Shown here piece by piece: positions 4,805-5,179 of a stretch of DNA of 5,179 nt. Where the stretch lies: the NCBI GenBank assembly GCA_000416085.1, contig KE356579.1, positions 1,214,736 to 1,219,914 on the forward strand, in the 5' to 3' direction. Numbering within the stretch: the stretch's first letter is position 1; every line of letters begins with the position of its first letter. A program made the translations under genes and the position numbers. Source of the DNA: a halophilic archaeon J07HX64 (GTDB lineage Archaea > Halobacteriota > Halobacteria > Halobacteriales > Haloarculaceae). Under the pieces are notes generated by a model that saw only the letters and a list, made by a program, of their open reading frames with translations, ran no database searches and had not been told where the DNA came from.

Positions 4805-4834
4805 GTTACTGCATTCGAACGCGAGTTGCAGAAC
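4805..4834. repeat. Interrupted inverted repeat within the low-GC region
   Basis: The arms GTT(a)CTGCA(t)TCG and CGA(gt)TGCAGAAC pair around AACG, giving 11 base pairs broken by a bulge and a small internal loop. It lies 113 bp beyond the stop of the minus-strand ORF, followed on the minus strand by a TTT. It could be that gene's 3'-end hairpin or part of an element end. The evidence is weak. Confidence 0.3.
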
Positions 4835-4946
4835 ATCTGTGACAGCGACACCTGCCCGCACGACTGTCGCTCATATCCGCTTAGCGGTTGTCTCTCGACT
4901 GTTGGAGCCAATTGCACACATAACACCGGAAAGGTACCTTACAGTC

Positions 4947-5179
4947 TCACACCTCTCTCACGCGCGATGTATCCGCCTCAATAGCGACCATTTGTGCCCG
5001 ATTGAGAGTCGCCGCCGTTTCGGTTCGAGCGATTGTTTCGAGTTGCTGGTCGGCTAATGACAAATTGAATTTCGGTTCAAGACGAGTTACAATCCCGTCT
5101 AACGACCAGCCATCCGACGCGGTTAGTTCCTGTTCGATAGCCGATTTGACCTCTAATCCCGCCAAATCCGGGATGTTCT
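4947..5179 (-). CDS. C-terminal fragment resembling phage Mu-F / SPP1 gp7 head-morphogenesis proteins (partial, possibly truncated)
   Basis: Seventy-six residues are visible. The frame is open to the right edge, so the true start lies outside; the TTG at 5165 is probably internal. The order of elements is a helix (about 5-19), WSLDGIVTRLEPKFNLSLAD (24-43), then QLETIARTETAATLNRAQ (45-62). Mu-F/gp7-type proteins, minor head or portal-associated proteins of tailed viruses, contain a helix-turn with 'R...IARTE.....N.A', which R51-T52-E53-T54 and N59 match well. In those proteins about 50-100 more residues follow, with a conserved R-x-x-H or Cys-rich end. Here the frame stops 14 residues after the motif, and I find no convincing continuation in any frame downstream. 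The gene is therefore probably truncated, or else a short variant. It points toward tRNA-Val. The motif is short, so the family is a suggestion. Confidence 0.45.
   Translation of the reverse strand, partial: NIPDLAGLEVKSAIEQELTASDGWSLDGIVTRLEPKFNLSLADQQLETIARTETAATLNRAQMVAIEADTSRVREV

Larger units (their letters stand above)
4646..5179. mobile_element. Lower-GC region downstream of tRNA-Val; likely edge of an integrated, partly decayed element
   Basis: Counted line by line, GC here is about 52% (one stretch near 5041-5100 is only about 43%), against about 70% in a sampled part of xseA. The break coincides with the tRNA 3' end. About 300 bp (4646-4946) carry no convincing gene in any frame, and the one coding signal resembles a phage head protein. 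This fits a provirus or integrative element inserted at tRNA-Val. No integrase is visible, and the far end, including any second attachment site, is outside the window. Confidence 0.5.

Noticed and set aside
4839..5057. 72-residue plus-strand open frame in the low-GC region
   Set aside because: It is antisense to the Mu-F-like fragment, not acidic, and has no recognisable motif.
5163..5170. CAAATCCG near the right edge repeating part of the tRNA T-arm, as a possible attachment-site copy
   Set aside because: Only 8 bp are shared and flanking bases differ, so it is expected by chance; it also lies inside the Mu-F-like frame.

Overview
The window looks like chromosome from a halophilic archaeon (Halobacteria). 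The genes are GC-rich, the proteins are strongly acidic (Asp/Glu far outnumber Lys), and almost every start codon lies 26-29 bp downstream of a TATA-like element with no Shine-Dalgarno sequence between, which is the leaderless arrangement typical of haloarchaea. The tRNA has no encoded CCA end. I cannot name the species.

Layout, left to right. Positions 1-245 (minus strand) hold the N-terminal third or so of a GNAT-type acetyltransferase that leaves the window. It is divergent from a 64-residue cold-shock protein (390-584, plus). The 144 bp between them carry both TATA boxes and, almost midway, a perfect 19-bp palindrome that could be a shared operator. After the cold-shock gene come a terminator-like hairpin and then three tandem 38-bp imperfect repeats, each with a CGAAC-N4-GTTCG dyad (degenerate in the third). 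They end 11 bp before the TATA box of the next gene.

Positions 798-3383 (plus) carry xseA and xseB, the two subunits of exodeoxyribonuclease VII, then pheA (prephenate dehydratase with a C-terminal ACT domain). The XseA homologue keeps the nuclease core and its catalytic residues. Its C-terminus is unusual: a helical region built from about 19-residue repeats, then a hydrophobic segment that looks like a membrane anchor, in place of the C-terminal beta domain of bacterial XseA. XseB is only 61 residues.

A small PRC-barrel-like gene (3592-3837, minus) converges on pheA. A long gene-free stretch of about 424 bp separates it from a 93-residue charged coiled-coil protein (4262-4543, plus), and 27 bp after that comes tRNA-Val(CAC) (4571-4645).

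Downstream of the tRNA the GC content falls from roughly two-thirds to about 52%. The only coding signal there is the C-terminal fragment of a minus-strand ORF with an 'IARTETAATLN' motif resembling phage Mu-F/SPP1-gp7 head-morphogenesis proteins. This suggests a provirus or integrated element, possibly decayed, next to a tRNA attachment site. xseA and xseB encode one enzyme; the other neighbours have no obvious joint pathway. The most unusual items are the membrane-anchored ExoVII with its repeat-bearing promoter, the divergent palindrome, and the tRNA-linked viral remnant.
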